Shown here: one piece after another, positions 8,952-16,151 of the stretch | How positions within the stretch are numbered: position 1 is the stretch's first letter | Layout of the letters: each line of letters opens with the position of its first letter | Source: a virus | Direction: 5' to 3' (one strand) | DNA: 22,772 nt | IMG/VR virus record: IMGVR_UViG_3300046468_000503 | Span: 1-22,772 of that record | Position numbers and translations under genes: made by a program | The notes under the pieces: model-generated | Database searches by the model: none | What the model was told of the DNA's origin: nothing | What the model saw: only the letters and a program-made list of their open reading frames with translations

Positions 8952-9400
8952 TAGATTAACCTTTTCGAATAAACATTCTCAATATGCTGAAACCCAAGTC
9001 TTTGTAGCAATATATCAAATGGCTTATGTATCTTTGTATTCATAAATAACACAGAAACACCATCTTGCACCAGACATTCCATCGAAAACTTTATGAGCTT
9101 AGATGCTGTAAAACCTTTTCTATGATCTGGATGTAAAAAAATAACATCATTTGTAGCATATATATGATCTTGATAATGCAATGATTTGGTAACTAAAACT
9201 GCAAAATAACCAACAATTTTACCTTCATCGCGTGCTGTAAATATTTTTAATATGCCATGCTTCTCTGCATCTTCATACTGTTCTATGCTGGGATTTAATT
9301 TTATGAAGTCTTTATTTAATGCGATTTCTTCATAGTGCATATTTAAAAGTTCTTTTGCTTCACCATAACAATCGGAGAAAAACTCCTGTTGAAACAGCAT
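8951..9400 (-). CDS. GNAT-family N-acetyltransferase in the tail operon
   Basis: This is a 149-aa GCN5-related acetyltransferase. The core is visible: a helix rich in Glu and Asn, KIVGYFAVLVTKS (beta strands), then NDVIFLHPDHRKGFTASKLI (about 84-103), which holds the acetyl-CoA pyrophosphate loop (H-R-K-G-F-T-A), and a C-terminal LLQRLGFQHIENVYSKRL segment typical of the fold. I chose the ATG at 9400 because it makes a TAATG overlap with the upstream stop, as at the neighbouring junctions, and has GGGGA upstream. An in-frame ATG at 9415 has no ribosome site. Phages often carry such a gene next to J. The substrate is unknown: a tail protein, a host protein or a toxin-like target are all possible. 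Confidence 0.85.
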   Translation of the reverse strand: MLFQQEFFSDCYGEAKELLNMHYEEIALNKDFIKLNPSIEQYEDAEKHGILKIFTARDEGKIVGYFAVLVTKSLHYQDHIYATNDVIFLHPDHRKGFTASKLIKFSMECLVQDGVSVLFMNTKIHKPFDILLQRLGFQHIENVYSKRLI

Positions 9401-9963
9401 TACTTTGGTCCCCATTCTATTGACTGATCTTGTAAATCAGAAACATAGCTAAAGTATGTATCATTAGAGTATAAAGTTTTATGGTTTTCTTGAGTGTATC
9501 TAAATGGATTTACACGCTCTAAGTCTATAAGCCTATTTTCTACAGTAAGTGTTATTGTTGATGTTTCTGGGCTATCATCAATGGTCATTGTGTCCATATA
9601 TCCAGTAAATACTTCAATTAGGTTTGAATTTCCTTCTACACCAAAATAAACCTTACAATCCCTGCCAGAATATTCATGTGATAAAGCCGATAATAAAAGA
9701 TTAGATGGAACTCCAGTAAGGCTAAGAGTTAAACCACTTGCTTTAAGTTCTGCGGCCTCTTCAAGATTTCCTATACTAAGCAAATTACCAGCGCCTAAAT
9801 ATGTATTTCCATTTGCGCTTTTTTCCCCAACACCTGTCCAGAGATACAATGGTGCGGCGACATTACCAGAACCATTGAAAAAATTTAAATCTATTGCATA
9901 AAATGGAGAAAATTCACCACTTTCTAATGCTGTAATTAAGGATGTTGGAATATCTCTAGGCAT
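9400..9963 (-). CDS. Distal tail / baseplate hub-region protein
   Basis: This 187-aa protein has the pattern I know from minor tail proteins located between tape measure and J: FYAIDLNFF near residue 20, PLYLWTGVGEKSANGNTYLG (38-57), GLTLSLTGVPSNLL (about 76-90), EVFTGYMDTMTIDD (about 117-130), and the C-terminal LIDLERVNPFRYT followed by QDQSIEWG. It is similar in layout to DUF2163-like proteins (RcGTA gp13 position), but the family name is uncertain. It probably forms part of the tail tip complex that holds J. TAATG overlaps link it to both neighbours, implying translational coupling and comparable output. Confidence 0.65.
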   Translation of the reverse strand: MPRDIPTSLITALESGEFSPFYAIDLNFFNGSGNVAAPLYLWTGVGEKSANGNTYLGAGNLLSIGNLEEAAELKASGLTLSLTGVPSNLLLSALSHEYSGRDCKVYFGVEGNSNLIEVFTGYMDTMTIDDSPETSTITLTVENRLIDLERVNPFRYTQENHKTLYSNDTYFSYVSDLQDQSIEWGPK

Positions 9964-10559
9964 TATAGTGCCTCCGAACAGGAAAAGGTTATGCCATAAT
10001 TGCTTAATTCATTGGCATTCCATGTTAATTCATTGCTATCCATTCGGAACAAGCCTTGTGCTGATGCAAAAGTAACAGTTGTTCCTGTAGTAATTGCGTC
10101 TTTTAATGGTGGTTGAATAGTAACAGCACCATTTCCAGTATTATCATCAACGACCATATGTAACCTTGAATTAGCGCCTGTACCAAATTGCAAATAACTG
10201 CCTTTATTTAGCTTTTTTCCTGACCCAATAGTCAAAGAAACGCTTGTAGCTCCTATAGCCGCGCTTGATGTAACACTTATAGAAGTTGGCGCATTTCCAC
10301 CAAGAACTGTTTTTGCATCTGGGTCGCCTAATAAGAACGTATTAGCCTTACCTTCTAACTGCATAAAGAAAGATTGCCATTGTGAAGCGTCAGAGCGCTT
10401 CATTGGTGGTAGAGAAAGCGTTGCATACCATTGAGCCTTGGCATACTTCTGAACCTGTGTTGCGCCTGTGAAGGGGCTTTGTGAAACAGCTACAGTTCTT
10501 CTTATACCCCAATCAGATGTGGTAAACGCTGGACTTGTTGGCATTGCTATTACTGTCAT
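9963..10559 (-). CDS. Distal tail protein
   Basis: This 198-aa protein follows the tape measure gene by 3 bp. The N-terminus (MPTSPAFTTSDWGIRRT, then SPFTGATQVQKY), the central WYATLSLPPMKR-SDASQW stretch, and GKANTFLLGDPDAK (71-84) match a widespread minor tail family of siphoviruses placed at this position. The C-terminus returns to FRMDSNELTWN. By order it corresponds to the distal tail protein (RcGTA gp12 position) that joins tube to hub. There is a probable internal start at residue 6 (MPTSPAF), so the first five residues are uncertain. Confidence 0.65.
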   Translation of the reverse strand: MTVIAMPTSPAFTTSDWGIRRTVAVSQSPFTGATQVQKYAKAQWYATLSLPPMKRSDASQWQSFFMQLEGKANTFLLGDPDAKTVLGGNAPTSISVTSSAAIGATSVSLTIGSGKKLNKGSYLQFGTGANSRLHMVVDDNTGNGAVTIQPPLKDAITTGTTVTFASAQGLFRMDSNELTWNANELSNYGITFSCSEAL

Positions 10560-10562
10560 AAA

Positions 10563-12761
10563 TCACCCGAATGCTTGACCGAATGCACCGCCGCGCCGTT
10601 TAGCATCGACGACAGCGTTCATTGTGTCTTGTTTAAATCTAGGCAGTAATGAAATCATTTCAGCCCTTACTGTTTGCGCTACGCCTGATTGCACGTTGAT
10701 TGTCTGATTGACAACTGTGCCACCACCGCGCCCCATTGCGTTTTTAGTGTTGTGGTTATTCATAATAGTACCAGCCGAACTAGGAACAATTAACTCTGGT
10801 CCACGCTCTCCAACTAAATATGGATTTCCACTTTGCAATGCACCGCCACCAGCCTTCCCTCCTGTTGCTTGTGCGCCCACAGCCGAAAATGCTGTTCCAA
10901 TAGGTCCACCTATTGCAGTACCAATACCCCCGAATAAACCACCTATTAATGGCTTAATTACTTGTGCTTTGAGTGCATCAGCAATCATTTGCCTTACCAT
11001 ATCTTTGAACATATCTTTCATAGTGCCAAAGTTAATCTTACCATTCATTACCATTTCAGTAAGGCTATCTGACAATTTATCAAAAGTTGTTTGTATCCTG
11101 TCTTGCATTTGAACAAATGCTGGGTCTAGCTCTAATGCTTTTTGTTTCAATAGCTCTAAAGCTTCTGCTAATTCTGTATCAGTTATAGCGCCGAAACTGT
11201 TTGCTTCTGTTAAATCACGCCTAAGTTGCAATAATTTTTCTTGCTCTGTAACCATACCAGCTACAAAATTTGTGCCTGATTGTATTGCATCGTTTTGTTG
11301 CTTTTGTAACTCATTGTAATTTTCTTGTGAAATTTCAGCATCTACCATTGCCATAGTTAGGTCATGTAAATTTTTTGGTGCCATTTCATCAAATTGTTGT
11401 TTCAATCTATGATGTATTAACGCCGCACGTTGATGCCTTATTTCTTTGCTATTATTACCCATTCTAGCGCTATGCAGTGCGCCTTCTAAATCAGCTTGTC
11501 TATTTGTAAGTTCAAGCAATGCTTTAGCACTTGCGGTTTGTTTACCACGCTCTGTATCTTCAAAAGCTACATCTGGATTTTCGAATATGTGTGGCGCATT
11601 GTTTGGGAAGTTTTGCGTAAAAGGATTTTCAAAAATATGTGGTGGATTATTCGGAAATGAGCCTGTTTCAATTCTTAGATCATGTATTGCTTTTTTTAAT
11701 TCTTCAATTCTCTTTTTTTGATCTTCAACAAAATTTGGCAATAAAAGGTCTGGGTTTGAGATTGTAGCTGGTCCAAGCATTGGGTGCGTGGGCATTACCG
11801 TTAATGTTTTACCAGTTTTTTCTTCATAATCTTTTAATTGCTTTGTTGTTTTTTCTAATTGTTCTTCTAATTCTTTAAGCTCTGTAATTCTCCTAGATAC
11901 GGCTGTCTCTGGTTCTTCATCAATAAGACCCATTTGTATTAAGAATTCTTTAGCCGCCTCCGCGCCTTCCGCAAGGGCATGAACAATTGCAGTAGCCATT
12001 GGTAATACATTGCCCATAATCCCAGCCGCTAGTTCTTTTAGCGCCGACATCAATCTTTTTGATTGGTTTGCAAAGCTTCCAGCAGTACGAGCCGCATCGT
12101 TATGTGCATCAGCTACACCAGAAGTTATAAGATTTAATCTTGCTTGTACTTTTTGTGCATTTGTAGCGGCTTTTGCTCCACCCTGTACGCCCATATTCAA
12201 TAGTTCTTGGTTAAGAGTTGCCTCTGTAATTACAACACCAAACCTACGAACAGTTTCATGATTACCCACTAAGGCACTTTTGAAAGCTTCCATAGTTTGT
12301 GTATCACTAGCATTGTTAAAAGATGCTGTATCTACTGCTAGTTTTGTCAATTCAACTGATAGTTTAGAAGCCTCTCCACGAGCAAATCCCATAGGTACAA
12401 AGGTATCTTGCACGCTAGAGGCCATTTCCTCTAGTTCAAAACTAGAACGCCCGACAGCATCACCAAATTCAGTTAATTCTTTTACTACATTCTTTCTAAA
12501 ATTACCGAAAACAACTTTAGACTTACCCTGCATTTCTTCAATATCAGAACTAAGACTAATTAAAGCGCTACCAGCACGCGCGCCTTGCCTTACGATTATA
12601 GCCGCAACACCGACTTTCATCGCTGTACCCATTTTCTTAAATGAGCTTGACATTTTGTTTGTTGATTTACTTACATCAGCCTCAAGACGCTTTAATCCGC
12701 GCCTCATATCTTTCATGTCGGCTTCTATTCGTACTACAAGGGTATCTACTGTTGTTGCCAT
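10563..12761 (-). CDS. Tail tape measure protein
   Basis: This 732-aa protein has tape measure features: MATTVDTLVVRIEADMKDMR with heptad-like helices at the N-terminus, a membrane-active or hydrophobic segment (about 47-70), extended helical/coiled-coil segments (280-360, 405-580), a glycine/alanine-rich hydrophobic stretch (IGGLFGGIGTAIGGPIGTAF, 606-625), and the C-terminal signature GERGPELIVPSSAGTIM (651-667) common in siphoviral tape measures. By the usual relation of about 0.15 nm per residue it implies a tail of roughly 110 nm. It starts in a TAATG overlap with the frameshifted tail chaperone extension. Residues 369-400 contain a 16-residue tandem duplication. No lytic transglycosylase or peptidase domain is visible. 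Confidence 0.92.
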   Translation of the reverse strand: MATTVDTLVVRIEADMKDMRRGLKRLEADVSKSTNKMSSSFKKMGTAMKVGVAAIIVRQGARAGSALISLSSDIEEMQGKSKVVFGNFRKNVVKELTEFGDAVGRSSFELEEMASSVQDTFVPMGFARGEASKLSVELTKLAVDTASFNNASDTQTMEAFKSALVGNHETVRRFGVVITEATLNQELLNMGVQGGAKAATNAQKVQARLNLITSGVADAHNDAARTAGSFANQSKRLMSALKELAAGIMGNVLPMATAIVHALAEGAEAAKEFLIQMGLIDEEPETAVSRRITELKELEEQLEKTTKQLKDYEEKTGKTLTVMPTHPMLGPATISNPDLLLPNFVEDQKKRIEELKKAIHDLRIETGSFPNNPPHIFENPFTQNFPNNAPHIFENPDVAFEDTERGKQTASAKALLELTNRQADLEGALHSARMGNNSKEIRHQRAALIHHRLKQQFDEMAPKNLHDLTMAMVDAEISQENYNELQKQQNDAIQSGTNFVAGMVTEQEKLLQLRRDLTEANSFGAITDTELAEALELLKQKALELDPAFVQMQDRIQTTFDKLSDSLTEMVMNGKINFGTMKDMFKDMVRQMIADALKAQVIKPLIGGLFGGIGTAIGGPIGTAFSAVGAQATGGKAGGGALQSGNPYLVGERGPELIVPSSAGTIMNNHNTKNAMGRGGGTVVNQTINVQSGVAQTVRAEMISLLPRFKQDTMNAVVDAKRRGGAFGQAFG
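11562..11657 (-). repeat. 48-bp tandem duplication inside the tape measure gene
   Basis: Two adjacent 16-codon units encode FPNNPPHIFENP and FPNNAPHIFENP followed by different four-residue tails. The DNA copies remain clearly alike but differ at several bases, so the duplication is not brand new. It lies in a proline-rich break between two coiled-coil segments. Confidence 0.85.
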
Positions 12762-12982
12762 TAGTCGGGATTAAGCTCCATTAATTCATCGAGTTCACTC
12801 TTACTTAGAGCCGACGGTTGCCCTCCTGAGTGAAACTCTGCAAATCCTTCAAGCGCACAATTAAATTCATACATACTCATGTCCCAAAAATCGTTTTTAG
12901 ACATTTGCATTTTTCCAAGGGCAATATTTAAATAATTATCCCAAGGGAATTCTTCAACTGCTACGCCGCCGCCTCCTTTTCG
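12761..12982 (-). CDS. Tail assembly chaperone, -1 frame extension (gpT-like part of gpG-T fusion)
   Basis: A 73-codon open frame in the -1 register begins at the slippery site and ends in a TAA that overlaps the tape measure ATG (TAATG). It has no usable start of its own near its beginning. Translation gives RKGGGGVAVEEFPWDNYL, then NDFWDMSMYEFNCALEGF, and ends ELDELMELNPD. The D-F-W-x-M-x-x-x-E-F-x-x-A-L-x-G core and the L-M-x-x-x-P-D end resemble rcc01693-type tail chaperones (Phage_TAC_6-like) of gene transfer agents. Fused to the first 107 residues of the gene upstream it makes a 180-aa protein. As with lambda gpG and gpGT, a minority of ribosomes should make the fusion that recruits the major tail protein to the tape measure. 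Confidence 0.85.
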   Translation of the reverse strand, partial: RKGGGGVAVEEFPWDNYLNIALGKMQMSKNDFWDMSMYEFNCALEGFAEFHSGGQPSALSKSELDELMELNPD

Positions 12983-13302
12983 TTTCCCGATTGCTGTCCA
13001 CCATTCAATGCTACAGATAATATGTCACCGACAGCTTTCATGCCCTCGGCTAACCCTGCATCCCAAACAGCACTTTGCACATCTTTGATTTGTATATCAT
13101 TCCCACCAGCTCTAATTATGGGTAATAATACATTGCATATTTCTACTGTGGTCATATCGCCATCAGAAAGTTTATTTAATACCTTAACAATTCCACAATT
13201 ACAGGCGCTTTCTATTCTAGCTATCCCGTCCATTGTCACTCTTGCTTTGTACTTTTGCTGACCCAGATTTATCTCCAGCTCGCCGCGTTTTGGGTTTGTC
13301 AT
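12961..13302 (-). CDS. Tail assembly chaperone, zero-frame product (gpG-like / GTA_gp10-like)
   Basis: This 113-aa protein has the pattern of the GTA_gp10 (Phage_TAC_11-like) family: RGELEINLGQQKYKARVTMD (6-25), then IARIESACNCGIVKVLNKL (27-45), an acidic GDMTTVEICNVLLPIIRAGG segment (48-67) and an Ala-rich end. It is the zero-frame form of the tail chaperone pair and lies, as expected, between the major tail protein and tape measure genes. The start is set by AAGGAGGT about 5 nt before the ATG, which confirms the 86-nt overlap with the gene upstream. The last six residues are encoded after the slippery site. Confidence 0.82.
   Translation of the reverse strand: MTNPKRGELEINLGQQKYKARVTMDGIARIESACNCGIVKVLNKLSDGDMTTVEICNVLLPIIRAGGNDIQIKDVQSAVWDAGLAEGMKAVGDILSVALNGGQQSGNEKEAAA
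12982..12988 (-). other. -1 ribosomal frameshift site GGGAAAC
   Basis: Read on the minus strand, the heptamer G GGA AAC is exactly in the X XXY YYZ register of the upstream chaperone gene (codons 105-107 are TCG GGA AAC), and slippage by -1 enters the 73-codon extension. Lambda uses GGGAAAG at the same point of its G gene. The zero-frame stop is 18 nt beyond, after a GC-rich GAGGCGGCGGCG stretch that could pause ribosomes. Confidence 0.88.
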
Positions 13303-13507
13303 TCTTGACCTCCTTTATTTTAATTGTAAGCGTTTCGCCCCTACCATGTAGATCAGATACTTCTTCTGCTACATATGTCACCCCATCGGCCTTGAAGCTG
13401 TCACCAACCTCAAGACCTGATGCATAGGGTGCGGAGAAAAACATATTTTGACAGTGACCTGAATAAGTAACACCGTCAATTTCGATATTCGTATTAATCC
13501 AAGCCAT
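13217..13507 (-). CDS. 96-aa protein of unknown function between major tail protein and chaperone
   Basis: A compact beta-rich N-terminal domain (residues 1-68; MAWINTNIEIDGVTYSG, ADGVTYVAEEVSD, GRGETLTIKI) is followed by a 28-residue Lys/Ser/Asp-rich tail. The tail is the part encoded in the overlap with the chaperone gene, so its composition may be dictated partly by the other frame. AAGGAA lies upstream of the ATG. The F-x-x-D-G-V-x-Y-x-V/A-E pattern is seen in small phage head-tail or tail proteins, but I cannot name a family. A minor tail or connector role is an inference from position. Confidence 0.6.
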   Translation of the reverse strand: MAWINTNIEIDGVTYSGHCQNMFFSAPYASGLEVGDSFKADGVTYVAEEVSDLHGRGETLTIKIKEVKNDKPKTRRAGDKSGSAKVQSKSDNGRDS

Positions 13508-13517
13508 TGTCTATTCC

Positions 13518-13943
13518 TTATACTGTTGCGAAGGTTGTTGCTCCAGAACTCTCTAAAGAGACTGAATAAGTTACTTCACCATTATATTCACCTGCATACT
13601 CAAGAGTTGTAACAATAAACTTACCTGTGTATGTTCCAAAGTCAGGAATAATTATTTGAAAGTTTGGTATGCTAGAGCCGCCAAATGCAGTTCTTAGAGT
13701 TGCCTCAGAAGCCGCGTCTGTGAAAACACCTGACCCTGATATTGAAACGCTTTCAACGCCGCCATCTGCAAGCATTTCGCGTACATTTGCACTGTCTTTA
13801 TTTGTTACATCAACAGTTTCTTGGTTCATGCTGATTGATGTTGAGCGCAAGCCTCCTATTGTTGTGTATGTGTCAGAAGCCGCCGAGCCTGTCGGTGTTG
13901 CTCCAATCTTTAATAGTAGTAACGAACCTTTTTGAGCCGCCAT
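13518..13943 (-). CDS. Major tail protein (TP901-1 family)
   Basis: This 141-aa tail tube protein has the standard motifs of the TP901-1 major tail family: LLLLKIGATPT (8-18), a TTIGGLRSTSISMNQETVDV stretch (27-46), NKDS followed by REMLADGGVESVSISGSGVF (54-73), and a C-terminal YNGEVTYSVSLESSGATTF (120-138). It polymerises around the tape measure to form the tube. AAGGAGA about 7 nt before the ATG is the best ribosome site in the tail cluster, in line with high output. Position between the tail terminator gene and the chaperone is canonical. Confidence 0.92.
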   Translation of the reverse strand: MAAQKGSLLLLKIGATPTGSAASDTYTTIGGLRSTSISMNQETVDVTNKDSANVREMLADGGVESVSISGSGVFTDAASEATLRTAFGGSSIPNFQIIIPDFGTYTGKFIVTTLEYAGEYNGEVTYSVSLESSGATTFATV

Positions 13944-13954
13944 GTTTATTCTCC

Positions 13955-14359
13955 TTAGTTATCAAACACAACAGCGCGAAACCTAATAACTCCGTGCCGT
14001 GTAATTCCGTCATTTTCCGCTAGCGTTGTTGAAAACTCCTGTCTAACATTCACTAGCGATGCACCTGTTACACTTATAGCAGTATTATGAAGTAAATCAT
14101 AGACCGATTTCATAATCGTCTTAATTTCCCTCCTACCTCTGTATTGTGACCATATATGCATGGTTAAGGTATGTTCTATGCCATCAAGTGTTTTTGTTCC
14201 ATTATTAGCAGATGTTTCTTCACCGATCTGCACATAAGGGTAATTGGATTGCTGTGGTACATCATCATATACAGGAATGTTTGCACCATCTAGGCCATCA
14301 ACATTTCCATTCAGCTTTGTAAATATTGCTTTTTGAAGCTCCCAAGAATGAAAAGACAT
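13955..14359 (-). CDS. Tail terminator / completion protein (DUF3168-like)
   Basis: This 134-aa protein has the DUF3168 pattern: an N-terminal helix (SWELQKAIFTKLNGN, 5-19), VYDDVPQQSNYPYVQIGE (30-47), HTLTMHIWSQYRGRREIKTI (63-82) and a C-terminal V-x-Q-E-F ... RHGVIRFRAVVF strand. Members of this family cap the tail tube and join it to the head connector. The order HK97 gp10-like, DUF3168, major tail protein is the usual siphovirus arrangement. The gene begins 1 bp after the preceding stop codon. Confidence 0.85.
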   Translation of the reverse strand: MSFHSWELQKAIFTKLNGNVDGLDGANIPVYDDVPQQSNYPYVQIGEETSANNGTKTLDGIEHTLTMHIWSQYRGRREIKTIMKSVYDLLHNTAISVTGASLVNVRQEFSTTLAENDGITRHGVIRFRAVVFDN

Positions 14360-14360
14360 T

Positions 14361-14762
14361 TCAACCCCTCGCTTTCAAGCGCTTAAATAAAGCTTTAATT
14401 TTTGCTCTTTGTGACTCTAATGCTGGTTGCATAAATGGCCTTGGTTGCATTTTTCTTGTACCAAATTCTAAGTGAATGCTATAATCAGCACGACTTTCAA
14501 CGTCAGCGCCCATTCCATCATTATCCTTATCTAAGAATATATTACTTACTAAGAAGCCTGTATCAGTGTTTGGTGGCTGACCAGCGGCTGATGCTGTATG
14601 ATTTCCATAAGTTCTACCGCCACCGCTACTAGATTGAATTGATCTTTTTGCCTCGTTCATAACTAAAAGGCCAGCTATTGAAATAGTGTCTCTAGTCTGC
14701 TTTGCATATTGACTATCTACATTGCTGTATCTTTTTTTACGTGCAACTTTTGTTCTTATCAT
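14361..14762 (-). CDS. HK97 gp10-like neck / tail-joining protein
   Basis: This 133-aa basic protein carries the family signature YSIHLEFGTRKMQPRPFMQ (100-118) near the C-terminus, preceded by AGQPPNTDTGFLVSNI (59-74), where the S/T-G-x-L segment is also typical. HK97 gp10-like proteins act at the head-tail joint. The start ATG overlaps the stop of the head-closure gene upstream (ATGA). The N-terminus (MIRTKVARKKRYSN) is strongly basic. Confidence 0.9.
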   Translation of the reverse strand: MIRTKVARKKRYSNVDSQYAKQTRDTISIAGLLVMNEAKRSIQSSSGGGRTYGNHTASAAGQPPNTDTGFLVSNIFLDKDNDGMGADVESRADYSIHLEFGTRKMQPRPFMQPALESQRAKIKALFKRLKARG

Positions 14763-15109
14763 ATCGCAACGCCCTCAGTGCATAAAATCTTTTGATAACG
14801 ATTACGCATATCAACATTAATTATTCCTGTGATATTGAATAATCTTTCTTGAGTAATACCATTATTTGTAAAGGCGTATTTAATTCTATGCTTTGCAGTA
14901 AGGCCATGGCGATAGCGAATTGTTATTTCATATTTAGTTGAGGCTTCTATTTGGTCGCCAAACTCTCTTTCACTACCTGATTTTGGCACAATTTGAGCAT
15001 GAACATATGCGTCAGTTTTCCAAAGCGTAATTGCTCTACCTCCGCCGCCATCACTTGCTACGGTCATAGACTGTATTTCTATTTTATGACGCATAGCACC
15101 TATAGCCAT
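14759..15109 (-). CDS. Head-closure / head-tail adaptor protein (SPP1 gp16-like)
   Basis: This 116-aa protein has the head-tail joining pattern: MRHKIEIQ at 6-13, a glycine-rich loop (DGGGGRAI), WKTDAYVHAQIVPKSGSERE (30-49), then YEITIRYRHGLTAKHRIKY (59-77) and FNITGIINVDMRNRYQKILC (91-110). It closes the DNA exit channel and binds the tail terminator. It is coupled to the upstream connector gene by a TGATG overlap and to the next gene by ATGA. Confidence 0.88.
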   Translation of the reverse strand: MAIGAMRHKIEIQSMTVASDGGGGRAITLWKTDAYVHAQIVPKSGSEREFGDQIEASTKYEITIRYRHGLTAKHRIKYAFTNNGITQERLFNITGIINVDMRNRYQKILCTEGVAI

Positions 15110-15777
15110 CAGATAATTCCTGTCCTAAATGTTGTATCATATGGTGTAGAATTAAATCTAATTACCTTATAAGGGTCTAGTAAGCTTCTTATAACCTTTG
15201 GTGGTTGAATAGCTACTTCGCTGTCGCCTCTATGTTCGAATAAATAAGCTGTATATTGCAGAATTCCTAGCTTTATAGCCTCTGGAACATTATTCGGAGA
15301 AGTTCCATATCCAGCAGTGAAATTTATCTCAATACCATTAGAAACTCTAAGATCAGTGGGATAAGTGCCACCATCTCTTAATACTATCCTTGCTGGCTCA
15401 GAAAAGGTATCAACATAGTAATTTGTAGCGCTCCAAGTGCTTTGGACATCGCTATCATTATAATATTTTATACTCTCTACTGAAACTACTGGAGTTGCGG
15501 CTAATTCTATATGGTCAACATAGCTAAGAGATGAGTATCCAGTTCTCATGCCTTCCCATAGAATATCATCAATTTCTCTTGCTCCATCTAACATCATTTG
15601 GCATGTGCGGCTTATGAAAAATCTGCCTGTATAATTTTCAGCCCAATCTATTGCGGCTTGAAGATAGCTACGAACTTGGTTGTCATCAATATCTTCATCA
15701 AGGCTCAAGTGGTTACGAGCCTCAGTGCGGCTTACTGGTGTCACTGATGGACCTGCAATGATCTTTAATCCACTCAT
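15109..15777 (-). CDS. Head-tail connector (HK97 gp6 / phiE125 gp8-like)
   Basis: This 222-aa adaptor docks on the portal. The N-terminal half has the standard VSRTEARNHLSLDEDIDDNQ segment (16-35), then YLQAAIDWAENYTGRFFI (38-55), the two helices of the connector fold. The C-terminal half has INFTAGYG followed by VPEAIKLGILQYTAYLFEHR (163-182), seen in the phiE125 gp8 type. The length of around 200 residues is normal for this longer version. GGAG lies upstream of the ATG. Confidence 0.9.
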   Translation of the reverse strand: MSGLKIIAGPSVTPVSRTEARNHLSLDEDIDDNQVRSYLQAAIDWAENYTGRFFISRTCQMMLDGAREIDDILWEGMRTGYSSLSYVDHIELAATPVVSVESIKYYNDSDVQSTWSATNYYVDTFSEPARIVLRDGGTYPTDLRVSNGIEINFTAGYGTSPNNVPEAIKLGILQYTAYLFEHRGDSEVAIQPPKVIRSLLDPYKVIRFNSTPYDTTFRTGII

Positions 15778-15792
15778 AAGCCTAACTCCGTT

Positions 15793-16101
15793 CTATGTAT
15801 CTTTACGCTTTTTTGCGTTTTTTGGTGATTTACCGCCTACCCAAGCTTCATTTACATCAGGTGTAGATGGGTCATCGGCTTTTAATTTTCCTGATGCAGT
15901 TCTAGCTCTAACTGCTTTTGTTTCTGTTGGATTAGCGTTTCCGCCTATCTCATAAGCTACGCCCATATCCACGAAGCTTTTAAAAATTTCTTCTTGCCAC
16001 TTACCTTGTGACTTATATTCTTTACCGATTTCGAATGTTGCTGTCTCCGCACCATCTTCCCTAGTAACTGCAATTTGTGATTTGCTCATGGTAATTTTCA
16101 T
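15793..16101 (-). CDS. 102-aa protein of unknown function between capsid and connector
   Basis: Residues 1-50 look like a small folded domain (FEIGKEYKSQGKWQEEIFKS, then MGVAYEI at 47-53) and residues 55-102 form a low-complexity Lys/Ala/Asp/Pro tail (KLKADDPSTPDVNEAW; KNAKKRK). Short proteins with a Y-x-x-G ... A-x-x-L-V-x-x-G-V-A pattern often sit directly after the major capsid gene in siphoviruses; none has an agreed role known to me. AAGGGAG about 8 nt upstream supports the start. Head decoration or connector accessory functions are both possible. Confidence 0.6.
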   Translation of the reverse strand: MKITMSKSQIAVTREDGAETATFEIGKEYKSQGKWQEEIFKSFVDMGVAYEIGGNANPTETKAVRARTASGKLKADDPSTPDVNEAWVGGKSPKNAKKRKDT

Positions 16102-16122
16102 TTGGGTACTCCCTTATTGAAA

Positions 16123-16146
16123 GTTGGGGGGCGTAAACCCCCCGAC
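16123..16146 (-). terminator. GC hairpin after the capsid gene (attenuator or mRNA 3' stabiliser)
   Basis: Six G-C pairs (16126-16131 with 16138-16143) around a six-base loop, extended by two more pairs beyond one mismatch, lie just after the capsid stop codon. The bases that follow on the minus strand (AACTTTC) are not a proper U-run. It therefore looks like a partial terminator or a structure that protects the capsid message, rather than a full stop. Confidence 0.55.
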
Positions 16147-16151
16147 CATTA

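Noticed and set aside
10708-12774. Several plus-strand open frames opposite the tape measure gene
   Set aside because: They are antisense shadows, without ribosome sites and with unstructured Ser/Pro/Leu-rich translations. The minus-strand tape measure is well supported.
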